Shown: positions 19,134 through 29,589, counted from the stretch's first letter. The stretch: 64,000 nt of DNA from Streptomyces sp. TLI_146 (GCF_002846415.1 NZ_PJMX01000001.1:1-64000), one strand, 5' to 3'. Program-made: numbers and translations. Notes: a model not told the origin generated them from the letters alone.

Positions 19134-19876
19134 CCACGAGCACGTACGCCTACTCCTGCGCCGACCTGGTCGACGCCTCCGCACTGGTGAGGTTCGGCTG
19201 CCAGCCGCGCCTTCGGCCCCTGCAGTTCCCGCAGTACCGGGACTTGCTGAAGCGCTACCGGATGGACGGGGCGTTCCGCGACGCAGTGGACGCGGCCGCG
19301 GAGGGCCTGGAACTGGACGTGGTGGAGGCGCACGCGGCCGAAGGGCTGATCCTGCACCCCAAGGAGGGGTCCTGGCTGTCCTACCGCCTCAAAGACCATC
19401 CGAAGCTGGGGGTCAACGACCGTCTCGTCCTCGGGCTCGCCCATGTCGCCATCGCGGCCCGCGCTTACCCCACGGCGGCGGACCTGGAGGACGAGAGCAT
19501 CAAGCGGATCTCGCTCGCGGACGTCGATGACTTCCTGCGGCGGCTCACGGACAAGCTCCGCGAGGCGACCGTGGACGCGGACGGGCTGAGCGTGCCGCAC
19601 CCCGAGCTCCAGGCCGCCTGGCGGCTGTACGCGAAGCTTCCGCCCTCGCGTCTGACGCCGACACGGCAGCTGGCGCAGTCCAGCACCCAGCGAGTGATCA
19701 AGGAGGCGCTGGCATGGCTGATGGACCAGGGCATGGCCTACCCCGCCGACGAACTCGGGCCGGGGCACTACCGCCTCGCCCACCGCTTCCGCGTGCAGGT
19801 GCGTGAAGCAGCCGCTTCGGCGGCCTACACCGCGCTGTGCGACCTGCGCCGCGCCCACCTCGCTGAGGAGGACTGA
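19130..19876 (+). CDS. jetB-like: JetB-like (MukE/KITE-like) subunit
   Basis: This 248-residue protein is coupled to the preceding gene by an ATGA overlap and ends 3 bases before the ATPase gene. Readable segments include FPQYRDLLKRYRMDGAFRDA near the N-terminus, LGVNDRLVLGLAHVAIAARA in the middle, and a winged-helix-like stretch with SSTQRVIKEALAWLMDQGMA near residue 190. In Wadjet and MukBEF systems the second gene encodes a small winged-helix protein that binds the kleisin and regulates the ATPase. The family call rests on gene order, size and fold-like pattern, since no catalytic motif is expected. Confidence 0.65.
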   Translation: MTTSTYAYSCADLVDASALVRFGCQPRLRPLQFPQYRDLLKRYRMDGAFRDAVDAAAEGLELDVVEAHAAEGLILHPKEGSWLSYRLKDHPKLGVNDRLVLGLAHVAIAARAYPTAADLEDESIKRISLADVDDFLRRLTDKLREATVDADGLSVPHPELQAAWRLYAKLPPSRLTPTRQLAQSSTQRVIKEALAWLMDQGMAYPADELGPGHYRLAHRFRVQVREAAASAAYTALCDLRRAHLAEED

Positions 19877-19879
19877 CCC

Positions 19880-22800
19880 ATGCTTCAACTCCGACGTCTT
19901 CGGCTGGAGAACATCGGCCACCGCGCGGCCGGCTTCAAGTCGCTGGTTCTGGACCTGATGGGCGGACCGAGCGTCCTTGACGGCCGTCCCCTGCAGCCGG
20001 TCGACGTGATCCTGTGGCTGCGCAACGGCGGCGGCAAGTCGAGCCTGCTGTCGCTCCTGTTCAGCCTGCTGCTGCCTGCCAAGAGAGACTTCATCGGGGC
20101 GGCCAAGGCCAAGTCGCTCGCCGAGTACGTCCCCGATGGACAGGTCTCCCACGTGATCGCGGAGTGGGGAGACTCCGAGCGGCCCGCATCCGGCGCGGTG
20201 TTGCTCACCGGGGGCGTGTACCAGTGGCGCGACCGGCAGCGCCCGGCGGATGTGAGCGGCGGCTGGGAGCGGCTGGAGCGCCGCTGGTACCTGCTGCGGC
20301 CGCAGCCCGGCGGCTTGGAACTGGACTCCCTGCCCGTCCGCGCCGCGGACGGACAGCTCACCATGAGCATGTACGTCAAGGAGCTTCAGGCCGCCAACAA
20401 GGCGGAGCGCCGCCTGCAGCTGTCTGTCGCGGAGGAGCAGTTCGAATGGGAGGAGGCGCTGGACAATCACGGCCTGGACCCGCAGGTCTTCAAGATCCAG
20501 AAGGCCATGAACCAGGAAGAGGGCGGTATTACCGACCTGTTCAAGTTCCGCACCGCCGAGGAGTTCATCGACTTCCTCATCGACATGGTCATCGACGCGG
20601 CCGCACCCACCGCGGCGCGCGAGGCGCTGTCCCACCACGCCGACAAGCTGGCCGCCCGGCCCGCGCGTGAGCTGGAGGAGCGCTTCCTGGCGAAGGCCCT
20701 TGTGCTGCTGCACCCGGTGCAGAAGGCCACGGCCGAGGTCGCCGCCGCCGAGCAGGCGCTCTACCGCCAAGCCCGCCTCGCCCGGCGGGCCGGCGAACAC
20801 GTCCAGGTCCAGGCCGAACTCCAGGAACAGCAGGCGGGAACCCTGCGGCAGGAAGCCGAGGTCACCGCGCGCGAAGGGCAACAGGCCGAGGAGCGGGTCA
20901 CCGAACGCCGGCAGAGCGTGGCCGCGGTACGGGAGGCGGCCGAGCGGCTTCAGATGGGTGAGCGCGAGCGTGAGCACGCCGCACAAGCGGAGGCGGCCGG
21001 TGAAGGGGAGCGGGAGGCGGCGGCCTGGAAGGCGGTTCCCGTGCTCATGCAGCTGGCGGACCAGGAGAACCAGCGGCGCGAGGTCAAGCAGCTGCTGGCC
21101 CGTGCGCACAGCGAGCAGGCCCCGTTGCGCGAAGCCATGGAAGAGGCCGGTGCCGCCCTGCACTTCCGGCTCGAGGACAGCTTCGCCCGGCTCAGCGACG
21201 AGATGGACCAGAGCCGCACCGACGCGGAGGAGGCCGGCGCGCGGGCGCAGGCGAGCGAGCAAGAGTACGAGGAGGCGATGGCCGCGGCGGGACGTGCCGA
21301 GAACGGTGCCACGTCCGCCGAGGCACACCGCACGGAAGAACACGCGAAGATCACAGCCGCCCGCCGCAGCGGCCTGCTGGGCACACAGGAGGAACCACAC
21401 GAGGCCCTGGCCCGGCTCGCCCAGGAGGAAGCGGCGGCCCGGGAGCAGGTGGAGGGGGCCCGGGGCCAGCTCGACGCGGCGCGCGAGCAGGTAACCGCCC
21501 TCGCGGCGGAACGGGTTGCGTGCGCCGGGCGGCTCAGTACCGCACGCCAGCAGCACGACCAGGTGTGGGAGCAGTGGAACACGCTGTCCCAAGAGCGCCG
21601 CGACCTCGCTATTGATCCGCGCCTGCGGGAGGTGGCGGGGATTGCGGATGCGGCGGCCGAGCTGGACTTGGACGAGGTCGGCGCCGACCTCGTCGCCCTG
21701 CTCGCCGACCAGGTGGCGGACGCCGACACGGAGCTTGCCGCCGAGCGGGCGAAGGCGTTCGAGGACGAGCGGCTGCGCGCGGCTCTGGAGCGGGACGGGT
21801 TCTGTCCGCCTCCGCGTGAAGTCGAGCAGGCCGTGGCCGCGCTGCGAAGCCGCGGTGCCAACGCGGTCGCCGGGGTGCAGTTCCTGCGCGAGACGGTGCC
21901 CGCCCACCAGCACGACGACGTGATGGCGGCCATCCCGCATCTGATCGGCGGCGTGGTCATCTGCGGACCAGTCCCCGGCGGGGATCTGGCGGCCCTGGCC
22001 CGGCAGGCCGACGTCGCACTGCCCACGGTGCTTTCCGTTGCCGCCGACGTCCACGCCCGTGCCCTGCTGTCCCAGCCCCTTGGTGACATCGCGGTCCTGC
22101 CCCTGCGCCGCTCGGTGCTGGATGCCGAGGCCGGCGAGGAGGAACTGCACCGCGTCACCGCCCGCCTGGCCACCGTGGAGGAGCGCTGTGCGGCCATCAC
22201 CCGGCGCAGAGAGAACGACCGCAGCCTCATCGTGCGGCTGCACGAGCACCTGGAAGCGTTCGGCGCGCGGGCACGGGCCGGGCTGGAGGAACGCCTCGGG
22301 CGGCTCGACGAGGAGGTGAACACGCTCACCGAGCGTACGAGCGTGCTGGTCCGCCAGGCAGCCGAAGCCGAGGACGCCGGGCGCCGGGCAGAGCGCCAGC
22401 TCAAGCAGCACACCGAGGCGCTGATGGCATTCGCCACCGCACTCCCCACTGCCCAGGCGCTGGTGGAGGCGGCCCGCGCGGTCGAGCGCTGGGCAGCGCA
22501 GGGGCAGCAGGCCCGTGCCGAAGCCCGTGAGCACCGCGCCGCCGCCCAGGCGTTCAAGGCCCGCTGGCGTGACGCCCGCAAGAAGCACCGGGCCGCGGAA
22601 GCCGCGCTGCGCCAGGGCGAGGAGCGCAAGGGCCGCTGGACCGGCTGGGCGAGCGAGATCCGGCAGGAGGTCTCCGGCGACGTTCTGCGCTCCGCCCGGC
22701 CCGCCACGGTGGCGGACGGCAGCGTGCAGGCGCTGCGCGAGCGCTGGGTACAGGCCCGCCGGGACTGGCGGGACGGGATCAGCGACCCCGCCCTGCAGCA

Positions 22801-24468
22801 GCGGCTCACCGCTGCCGAGACGGCTATCGAGGGCCTCAACGAGAAACTCGCCGAGACCGGGTCCACAGCCCGCGCGCGGGCCGCCGAGCTCGTTGACGAG
22901 GCCGCGGCCATGGATACCGAGCGCCTCAGCGCCCGCATCGCCGCCGCCGAACAAGCCTGCCAGGACGCGGTACGGGCCGAGGCCCACGCTGAGCTGCTGC
23001 TCCGGCAGGCCACCACCGCACACACAACAGCAGCCGCCGCACTCGACGAGTGCCCGGGCGCCCAGCGGCTCACCTTCCCCAGTGCACGGCACGCACAGGA
23101 GGAACTGCAAAAGGCCACACAGCTGTTGGAGGAGGACCTCGGCCTGGCGCAGGTGCGGCGCCTGGACGCCGAGAAGATCCACCGCCGCGCCGACCAGGCG
23201 GCCAGCCACGCCGCGCAGTTCCGGCAGTCAGCCGCCGCCCTCAGAACAGCGGGGGAGCATCAAGCCCTTGACGAGCGCCCCACGGACGCGGCCGAGATGA
23301 GCGTCGATGCGCTCCTGCTCGAACAGCACGGCCTGTCCCCGGTGACCGCACTGTCCCTGCAGCCACCCGGCGCCGAGCAGCTCAAGGACGCCCTCGTCCA
23401 CACGGTCGGCCAGGCTCAGCGCGCCCTGGAACGGTCCCGCAGCGCCCTCAACAAGGACGTGCGCAAAGTGGAACAGCTGGCCGTCCAGCCCGAGTACGTG
23501 GCGGTCGTCAACGGACGGTTGCGTGAACGCCTCCAGCACGACCTCACCGCCCCCACGCGCCTTGCCGGGCTCCTGGAAGACATCGAGGAACGCGAGCAGC
23601 AGGTCATCGCCCTGCTCGCCGAGTCCGCCGAGGACCAGGCCAGGGTCGTGGACGCCTGCGCCAGCACGGTCGAAGCGGTCCTGGACAGCGTGGAAGAGGT
23701 CGCCCGCCACTCCCGTCTGCCGCAGAACCTGGGCAGCTGGTCCAACCAGCGGTTCCTGTCCCTGGAGCTGCGCCAGCGCGCCCGCGGTACGGAACTGGCC
23801 CGCCGGCTCTCCGCCGAAGTCGACCGGCTCATCACCGCTCTGCCCGCCAGCGCCGCCGGACGGGCCAGCGCCCTGCCCGATGCGCTGCCCCTGGCCAAGC
23901 GGCTCGTCCTGGCAGCCCTCGGCGGCCGCGGAAACATCGTCGCGAAGATCATCAAGCCGACTCAGAACCTGGACACCGTCGAGCGCGAATCCGTCACCGA
24001 GATCCAGAAGTTCAGTGGCGGCGAACTGCTGACCGTGTCCGTACTGCTGTACTGCACGCTCGCCCGGATGCGGGCCGCCCAGCGTGACCAGCGCATCCCC
24101 GGCGGGGTGGGCACCCTCGTCCTGGACAACCCCTTCGGGAAGGCCAACTACGGGCCCTTCGTCGACCTGCAGCGCCGTGTCGCCGCCGCCCACGGCATCC
24201 AGCTCGTCTACACCACCGGCTCCAACGACCTGCCCGCGCTCGGCCGGTTCCCCCTGATCATCCGCATGCGCAATGGCGTGGATCTGCGCACCAAACGCCG
24301 CTACGTCCAGATCCTCGACCGCTACGGTGACGCCGTCGCGGCGGGCGTCACCCGCGCCCAGGACGAAAGCATCGCCTCCGCGCACCTCCTGCGCCGCGCC
24401 GCGCTGTCCCCAAGACCGACCAGGACACCGAGCGGGCCGGGACGGCTCCCGGGCAGGAGGCGGGGTGA
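19880..24468 (+). CDS. jetC-like: JetC-like SMC/condensin ATPase
   Basis: The ATG at 19880 follows GAGGAGG. The protein is a giant coiled-coil ATPase of about 1,530 residues. The Walker A lies at residues 48-55 (RNGGGKSS), followed by LLPAKRDFIGAAKAKSLAEY. Long coiled coils with a central non-coiled segment (GVQFLRETVPAHQHDDVMAA, about 660-700) fill the middle. Near 1380 is the ABC signature (FSGGELLTVSVLLYC) and near 1411 the Walker B (GTLVLDNPFGKANYG). The Walker B ends in Asp-Asn where most ABC/SMC ATPases have Asp-Glu, which may mark a distinct clade. The frame runs on to 25183 because of a one-base slip near the CCCC at about 24405. In the neighbouring frame a natural tail (TDQDTERAGTAPGQEAG) stops at 24468 and overlaps jetD by 4 bases. 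Confidence 0.75.
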
Positions 24469-25580
24469 GGGCCGCCGACCACATGGCGGCGTACCTCGCC
24501 GAGCAGCCCCGCCAGCGCGTCGCCTTCGACGCGCTGGCGGGCGCCGCCGACGCCGGCGACTCCAGTCTGCCCGCCTCGCCGCGGCGGCGGCGCACCCTCG
24601 CCGACGCCGCCCACACTCTGCAACGGCGCGGCCTGGCCGTCCTGCCCAAGGGCCACGACGGCTGGGACTACAGCGCCCACCCGCCCCTGCCCCGCTGGGT
24701 CCAGCGCCCGCGGCCCACCCGCCCCCCGCGTCGCCCCTGGGGGGCGCGGGCCTACGTCGAGCAGCTGGACTTCGCCACCACCGCCCGCCTGTCGGCGGCC
24801 GACCACGCACTGCTCGGTCCCATCAACACGCTCCTGCGCGACGAGCCCGACGCCGAGATCGTCCCGCTCGCCGACCGCTCGTACCAGCTGTACGGCGACG
24901 AGAAGCACCTCAAGAACATCGAGCGCCACCACCTCGTCACCAAAGGTCTCCTCGACCTCACGACCCATCTGCGGGCCCGGCCTACCCCCGCTCCCCTGGC
25001 GATGTACGAACTCGGGCCCGCACCCTGGCTGCTCATCGTGGAGAACACCGCCGCGTTCACCAGCCTGCGCGACATCCTCGGCAGCTGGCCCGACCGCCAC
25101 CAGGTCGGCTGGCTCGGCTTCGGGCAAGGCGACCACCTCATCGCCTCTCTGCCCACCGCCCTGACCTCCTTCCGCGAACGTGACCACCCCATCCACACCT
25201 TGCTGCTGTACGCGGATCTCGACCTCGAAGGGCTGAACTGCGCCCAGAAGGCCAGCGAGCGCGCAGCCGCCGTCGGCCTCCCTGCGCTGCGTCCGGCCAC
25301 CGGCCTCTACCAGGCCCTGCTCACCCGCACACCGCGCGCGCAACCGCCTGCTCCCGCCGACCAGGCAGCCGCCGCAGCCGCCTGGCTTGCGCCCCCTCTG
25401 GCGTCCGCTGCCGCACAACTGCTCGCCAGCGGGTGGGTGCTGCGTCATGAAGCCCTCCCGCTGCCCGAGCTCCGCACCGTACTGAACCCCCAAGCCCCCC
25501 TGCTGGCCCAGATCCGCGACCGCGCGCCCCGGGACGAAGGACGCGCCGCCAGCCCCGTACCGGAAGCCTCCTGCAGATGA
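24465..25580 (+). CDS. jetD-like: JetD-like TOPRIM nuclease subunit
   Basis: A GTG at 24465 overlapping the expected jetC stop (GTGA) gives 371 residues. The N-terminal 110 residues look like a winged-helix arm (RRRTLADAAHTLQRRGLAVL). The C-terminal part carries a TOPRIM-like pattern: E193 in LLIVENTAAF and D251/D253 in LLLYADLDLEGLN. This is the arrangement of Wadjet JetD proteins, which cut plasmid DNA extruded by the JetABC motor. Before it lies DEKHLKNIERHHLVTKGL, a basic, probably DNA-contacting segment. The stop overlaps the next gene by 4 bases (ATGA). Assignment as JetD is supported by the motif trio, the position and the partner genes. Confidence 0.75.
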   Translation: MRAADHMAAYLAEQPRQRVAFDALAGAADAGDSSLPASPRRRRTLADAAHTLQRRGLAVLPKGHDGWDYSAHPPLPRWVQRPRPTRPPRRPWGARAYVEQLDFATTARLSAADHALLGPINTLLRDEPDAEIVPLADRSYQLYGDEKHLKNIERHHLVTKGLLDLTTHLRARPTPAPLAMYELGPAPWLLIVENTAAFTSLRDILGSWPDRHQVGWLGFGQGDHLIASLPTALTSFRERDHPIHTLLLYADLDLEGLNCAQKASERAAAVGLPALRPATGLYQALLTRTPRAQPPAPADQAAAAAAWLAPPLASAAAQLLASGWVLRHEALPLPELRTVLNPQAPLLAQIRDRAPRDEGRAASPVPEASCR

Positions 25581-26434
25581 GCCTGCGCTCCCTTTGGGCT
25601 GCCTCGCCCTCATATGGTGCCGACGCACTCGCATCCGACCCACGGACTTGGGGTGACGCGTTCACTACCACGATCGACTCGGTGGCTGTCGAATGCATCC
25701 GTGCCAGCGACACCGACCGCCCCGCCTGGGGGGTGTACCCGCCGGGCCGCTACCGGCCCGGCGACTACCTGGGCACCCTGCACGCGCGCGACACCGATGG
25801 TCTCTGGCACGTCCAGGCCACCGGTGAGCGTCACGCCTCCCTCGCCGACGCCGTCCGCACCCTGCGCCGCCCCTCCACCTGGCCTCGCGAACGCGACCGG
25901 GCTGCCACCTGGGCCCGTCAACTGCTCGCCGACCCTGCCCTGTTGCTCATCGACATCCAGACCACCGGTCTCATCCAGCCCTTCGCCGCCCAGATCAGTG
26001 CCATAGACGGCACCGGCACACTCGTCCTCGACGAACTGCTCAACCCCCGTGCAGCATTCGAACCGCATGCCAGTTCCCTGCACGGCCTCACTGCCCGCAC
26101 CACCGAGCACGCCGCTACCTTCAGCGACCTGCTGCCCACCCTCACCGGCCTCTTCCACGGCCAGCACCTGCTCGCCTACAACGTCCGCTACGACCACGAC
26201 GTCATCAAGCGTGAACTGGTGCGCCACCACAAACAGCCCGCCCCTGTGAACGTCTGGCTCGCCGCCTGCCGCTGGGAAGACGCCATACTTCCCATCTCCG
26301 CCTGGACCGGCCTGTGGTCCGCCCCTCACCACGCCTACCGCCGCACCCGTCTCGGAGGCTCCTACAACGCAGCGGCCCACTGCCGTCTCCTGCTGGACCG
26401 CCTGCACCAGCTCGCCTGGAGCCCCACCCCGTGA
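25577..26434 (+). CDS. DnaQ-like (DEDDh) 3'-5' exonuclease, fifth gene of the Jet-like operon
   Basis: The ATG at 25577 overlaps the jetD stop, so the two genes are translationally coupled. The first 115 residues are a separate domain (PAWGVYPPGRYRPGDYLGTL) that I do not recognise. Residues 120-285 form an RNase H-fold exonuclease of the DnaQ type: D126 in LLIDIQTTGL, D206 in AYNVRYDHDVI, and H268/D274 in YNAAAHCRLLLDRL. The usual second acidic residue of the first motif (DxE) is Gln128 here (DIQ), so metal binding may be altered. Known Wadjet operons have four genes, so an exonuclease partner that degrades cleaved DNA is a reasonable but untested inference. It could also be an independent passenger. 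Confidence 0.7.
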   Translation: MSLRSLWAASPSYGADALASDPRTWGDAFTTTIDSVAVECIRASDTDRPAWGVYPPGRYRPGDYLGTLHARDTDGLWHVQATGERHASLADAVRTLRRPSTWPRERDRAATWARQLLADPALLLIDIQTTGLIQPFAAQISAIDGTGTLVLDELLNPRAAFEPHASSLHGLTARTTEHAATFSDLLPTLTGLFHGQHLLAYNVRYDHDVIKRELVRHHKQPAPVNVWLAACRWEDAILPISAWTGLWSAPHHAYRRTRLGGSYNAAAHCRLLLDRLHQLAWSPTP

Positions 26435-26762
26435 ACCGCCTGCCCGGCCACTCCGGCGCACCCCCGGCTCCCCGACGGCCGAGCCCGGGAACGCGGCCGG
26501 GCATACGAATAGGCAGATCGACTCAATTAGCCGCGACGACCGAAGGCGCCGGCAGCCCCCAGCGGCAACCGGACCCTACGCTCGCTCATGCGGCAGGACG
26601 CGCACGCCGCACGCCGCACTCGACTCGCGCCCACGCTCGCGAACAGAGGGCCAAGGCCACCCGGTACCCCCGGCGCTGGCCCGCCGGACCAACCGTCATT
26701 GCTCCTGCCTTCCCACGGCACCGGCCCCGGCGGGACGCGTGGGGTCCCGCCGTGGAGTCATC
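26435..26762. other. Intergenic stretch, nothing recognised
   Basis: About 330 bases separate the exonuclease gene from the next one. No start with a ribosome site and no strong hairpin was found in it, apart from a GGAG shortly before 26763. Confidence 0.4.
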
Positions 26763-27734
26763 ATGACCAAAACCGGATCCAACGGCCCCAAGGCACGCAC
26801 CCGCGCCCGGCAACAGCACAGCCAGCAGAAATACACCCAGGCGCTGCGCAGCGCCAGCCCCGCTACCCCCCAGAACCGGCCACCCGGCCCCGCCCACCGT
26901 GACGACGACGCCCGCACCTTCCGGCTGGGTGACCTACTCACTGAATGCACGACCTTCCCCGCCGTCGCCATCGAAGACGACAACGACAAACTCAGCTTCG
27001 GGTTCGAGTCGAAAATCCTCGGCTGCAAAATTCCCTCCGCGACAGTGCTCAGCCTGGCCGGAGCCCTCTCCCGGGAAGGAATCGACACCGAACTGGCCGT
27101 CGAATCGATCACCCACCACTCGATCGTGGTCACCGCCCCCGACTGGGCCGACTTCCAGCGGCTCGAGATGAGCCTGACGGACGAATGGACCATCCCGCTG
27201 TGCCCCGTTGCACACTGCAGCAACCACTCCATGCGATACCAGTACATCGACCGCTGCCACACCCACCTGCCCCAGTGCGACACAGCCACCCTCATCCAGA
27301 TGGGCACCTGGTGGGCGCAGAGCCACTCAGACGCACTCGCGGCAGATCCCGCACGCACCGGGGGCGACCGTGCCGCCGACCTCCTCGTCAAAGCCGCCGT
27401 CCACCAGGGCAGCAGCGCTGAACTCATCACCGTCCTGCTGCGCACCCTCTTCGTAGACGAGGCCGACATCGACGAAATCATCTGGGACGAAGCAGAGGCA
27501 CTCGACCTGCGTCACGCCATCGGCCGCGAACGACTGCGGCTCAACACATCGCACGAGACGAAGCCAGGCGCCTACGCCAGAGCACAGGGCCATGCCCGGC
27601 CTGCGGCCGCGGACCCCGGGCCCTGCCCGCTGCCCCGCCCCACCCGCCGCAGTACTGCTCACCCCAATGCGCCAGCGCACCAGCCGTACCCCACCCCAGC
27701 TGAAAGGTGTAGGCGCCTCAACGGGCAACCGTGA
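26763..27734 (+). CDS. Hypothetical protein, 323 aa, with a small Cys/His cluster
   Basis: The ATG at 26763 follows GGAG. The first 50 residues are basic and Gln/Pro-rich. The body is well folded in appearance (LLTECTTFPAVAIEDDNDKL, ILGCKIPSATVLSLAGALSR, IVVTAPDWADFQRLEMSLT). Around residues 145-180 Cys and His are spaced as in a small metal site (CPVAHCSNH, DRCHTHLPQC). The tail after about 265 is Pro/Ala-rich and low in complexity. It follows the Jet-like operon on the same strand after 330 bases, so it is probably transcribed separately. I do not recognise a family. Confidence 0.6.
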   Translation: MTKTGSNGPKARTRARQQHSQQKYTQALRSASPATPQNRPPGPAHRDDDARTFRLGDLLTECTTFPAVAIEDDNDKLSFGFESKILGCKIPSATVLSLAGALSREGIDTELAVESITHHSIVVTAPDWADFQRLEMSLTDEWTIPLCPVAHCSNHSMRYQYIDRCHTHLPQCDTATLIQMGTWWAQSHSDALAADPARTGGDRAADLLVKAAVHQGSSAELITVLLRTLFVDEADIDEIIWDEAEALDLRHAIGRERLRLNTSHETKPGAYARAQGHARPAAADPGPCPLPRPTRRSTAHPNAPAHQPYPTPAERCRRLNGQP

Positions 27735-28099
27735 GCTGCGCTCGCGGCTCCGTGCCCACAACCCCCGACCACCAAGGACGTCGACGACGTCGCCGAGCCC
27801 TACTACCTCTCCATGGAGAGGATGACCGAGACCGACGACTGATACATGGGCGTCTTCGGGAGGGGGAGGAGTCATCCCACCAGGCAGCTCTTCTCCCCGA
27901 CCAGGAGGGGCGCATCAAGTTGATGGAGGTCAGCCTCGGGGCAGGCGGAACTGCCTGAACAGAAGCGGTGAAGGCTTGTGGAACCCTCCGGCCACACTCC
28001 ACACCCAGGTGCTGGACGCGTCACCGCTCGCCCTCTGTTGCGCCCTGCCCGCGGCCGCGTCCACGCACCAGCGCCTTCACCCCCCACGACCAGGCCTAC
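27735..28099. other. No convincing gene
   Basis: The 365 bases between the 26763 gene and the helicase-domain remnant have no supported start codon. Short open frames here change often and show no recognisable motif. Confidence 0.35.
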
Positions 28100-28735
28100 C
28101 GCGCCCGAGCGCCTGATCGGCAAGCTCAAGGCTTCGGCGAGGTCGGGGGGCTCCTCGCCGAACGCCGCCGACCAGGCGTGCGGGATGCGGAGCTGGAAGC
28201 GATCGGGGTGTGGCAGGTCCCCGACCGGGTGCCGTGGACTGCGGCCTGGCACCGCCAACTCGTCCGCCCGAACCGTTACAAGGCCGAGGGCGGGGCCCGA
28301 GCCGAACTCCTGCACGGGCCACGGTTCTACCGGGGTGCGGACCTTGGGGCATGGCTGCGGGAGCAGCACGTGCGGTGGAACCAGCTCCACCCCCAGCAGC
28401 AACACGCTCTGACCGCCTTGCACATGGACCCCGTCCGTAGCCAGGCGTGGGCCGGTGCGGGGGTGCCTGCGGCGCGGCGGGGGCGGGCGGAGCGGCTCCA
28501 GGAGATCGTGACCGCCGCACGGCGCCACGTTGACGACGTCGGACCGCTCAGCGACGAAGCGGGCAGGATCAAGGTCGCCGCAGGCTACGTGCCCGAGGTC
28601 GACGGCCGCCCCGTACAGCTGCGCAAGCGGCTGTATGCCGTCCGCGACCGGTTCAACGGCTACACGCAAGAACTCCAGGCTCTCTTCGTCGGGCTCGGCC
28701 CTGGGCGGAATCCAATGGTTGACTGCCGACCTTAG
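28100..28735 (+). pseudogene. Helicase-associated-domain gene fragment
   Basis: The frame ending at 28735 reads ELEAIGVWQVPDRVPWTAAW, HGPRFYRGADLGAWLREQHV, then QLHPQQQHALTALHMDP and further on YVPEVDGRPVQLRKRLYAVR. The spacing of Trp and of the GxWLxxQ-like element fits the HA modules at the end of long streptomycete helicases. The helicase core is absent and no clear start is visible, so this is a C-terminal fragment like those near 10.6-11.5 and 44.4-44.9 kb. Confidence 0.45.
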
Positions 28736-28861
28736 TCCTTGCACGCGCCGCAGCCTGCGGCCAGTCGCTGTCCGGCCTGCTCCGTGACTGTCCATAGGTG
28801 CGCGCCGTCGGGTACGTGGTCGGTGTCGCATGCCGGGCAAGGGGCGGGAGAGGATGGAACG

Positions 28862-29323
28862 ATGAGTGATGACTTTTTGACGGTCATTCCCACCGATCCG
28901 CACTGGCAGCCCGGCAAGGAAGCGGCGGAGCGTGCCTCGGCCGCCCTGTCCGGGATGCTTCCTGACAGCGACGCGCGTCTCGGGCTTCGAGTCCAGTGGC
29001 ACGACGGCGTCGAGGTGATCATCTGCGGCTCCAATCTGGAGAAGATCTCCTGCCCGCACTGCGGTTCACCGTGCGCGACGGACTGGTGGATGGACACCGT
29101 CTCCGAGGGATACGACCAGGGGTTTGTCAGCCTCATGGCGGCAGTCCCCTGTTGCGGCGTCGTCACGTCGCTCAATGAGCTGGTCTACGACTGGCCCATG
29201 GGCTTCGCACGGTTCCGGATCGAGGTCATGTATCCGGGCCGGTCATGGCTCACCGACGCGGAACTGGAACGCCTCTCGGAGGCGCTCATGCATCCCGTAC
29301 GGCAGATCCTCAGCCACTTCTGA
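28862..29323 (+). CDS. Hypothetical protein, 153 aa, with a CxxC site
   Basis: The ATG at 28862 has a GGGAGAGGA ribosome site. The protein reads FLTVIPTDPHWQPGKEAAER at the N-terminus, has a CPHCGSPC element near residue 65, and continues with DTVSEGYDQGFVSLMAAVPC and MGFARFRIEVMYPGRSWL. The CxxC plus a later CC pair (PCCGVVTSLNEL) suggests a zinc-stabilised fold. It looks like an intact soluble protein of a type found in many streptomycetes without assigned function. The neighbours give no clue. Confidence 0.65.
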   Translation: MSDDFLTVIPTDPHWQPGKEAAERASAALSGMLPDSDARLGLRVQWHDGVEVIICGSNLEKISCPHCGSPCATDWWMDTVSEGYDQGFVSLMAAVPCCGVVTSLNELVYDWPMGFARFRIEVMYPGRSWLTDAELERLSEALMHPVRQILSHF

Positions 29324-29589
29324 CAGCCCCACAGCCATGGCGAGCCGGGCGCCAACACCCCTGCCCAGGTGCATTCACAGCGGCGTTCCATGGCCGCGTA
29401 GCTGAGGAAGAAGCCGCAGCAAGGCGCGCTGAGGTTGTCTTGGCGAGGATGACCGGTGTTGGTTCGGGAGAGGGCTGAGGCCTGCGACAAGCTGAGCCGT
29501 TGGCCTGCGGCTCACAGGAATCAGCTGGCGGATCGGCGCCGAGTCCGTGCAGATTGACCTCGCGAATTCGATGGGAGGGCGGGCAGCAG

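Noticed and set aside
18929..23209. A 1,426-residue open frame on the minus strand
   Set aside because: It is the antisense shadow of the jetC-like gene in high-GC DNA; the composition is Gly/Leu/Arg-biased with no motif.
24469..25183. C-terminal 238 residues of the jetC frame as given
   Set aside because: They overlap jetD in another frame and consist of Arg/Ala/Pro-rich low-complexity sequence. The natural jetC end is in the adjacent frame at 24468.
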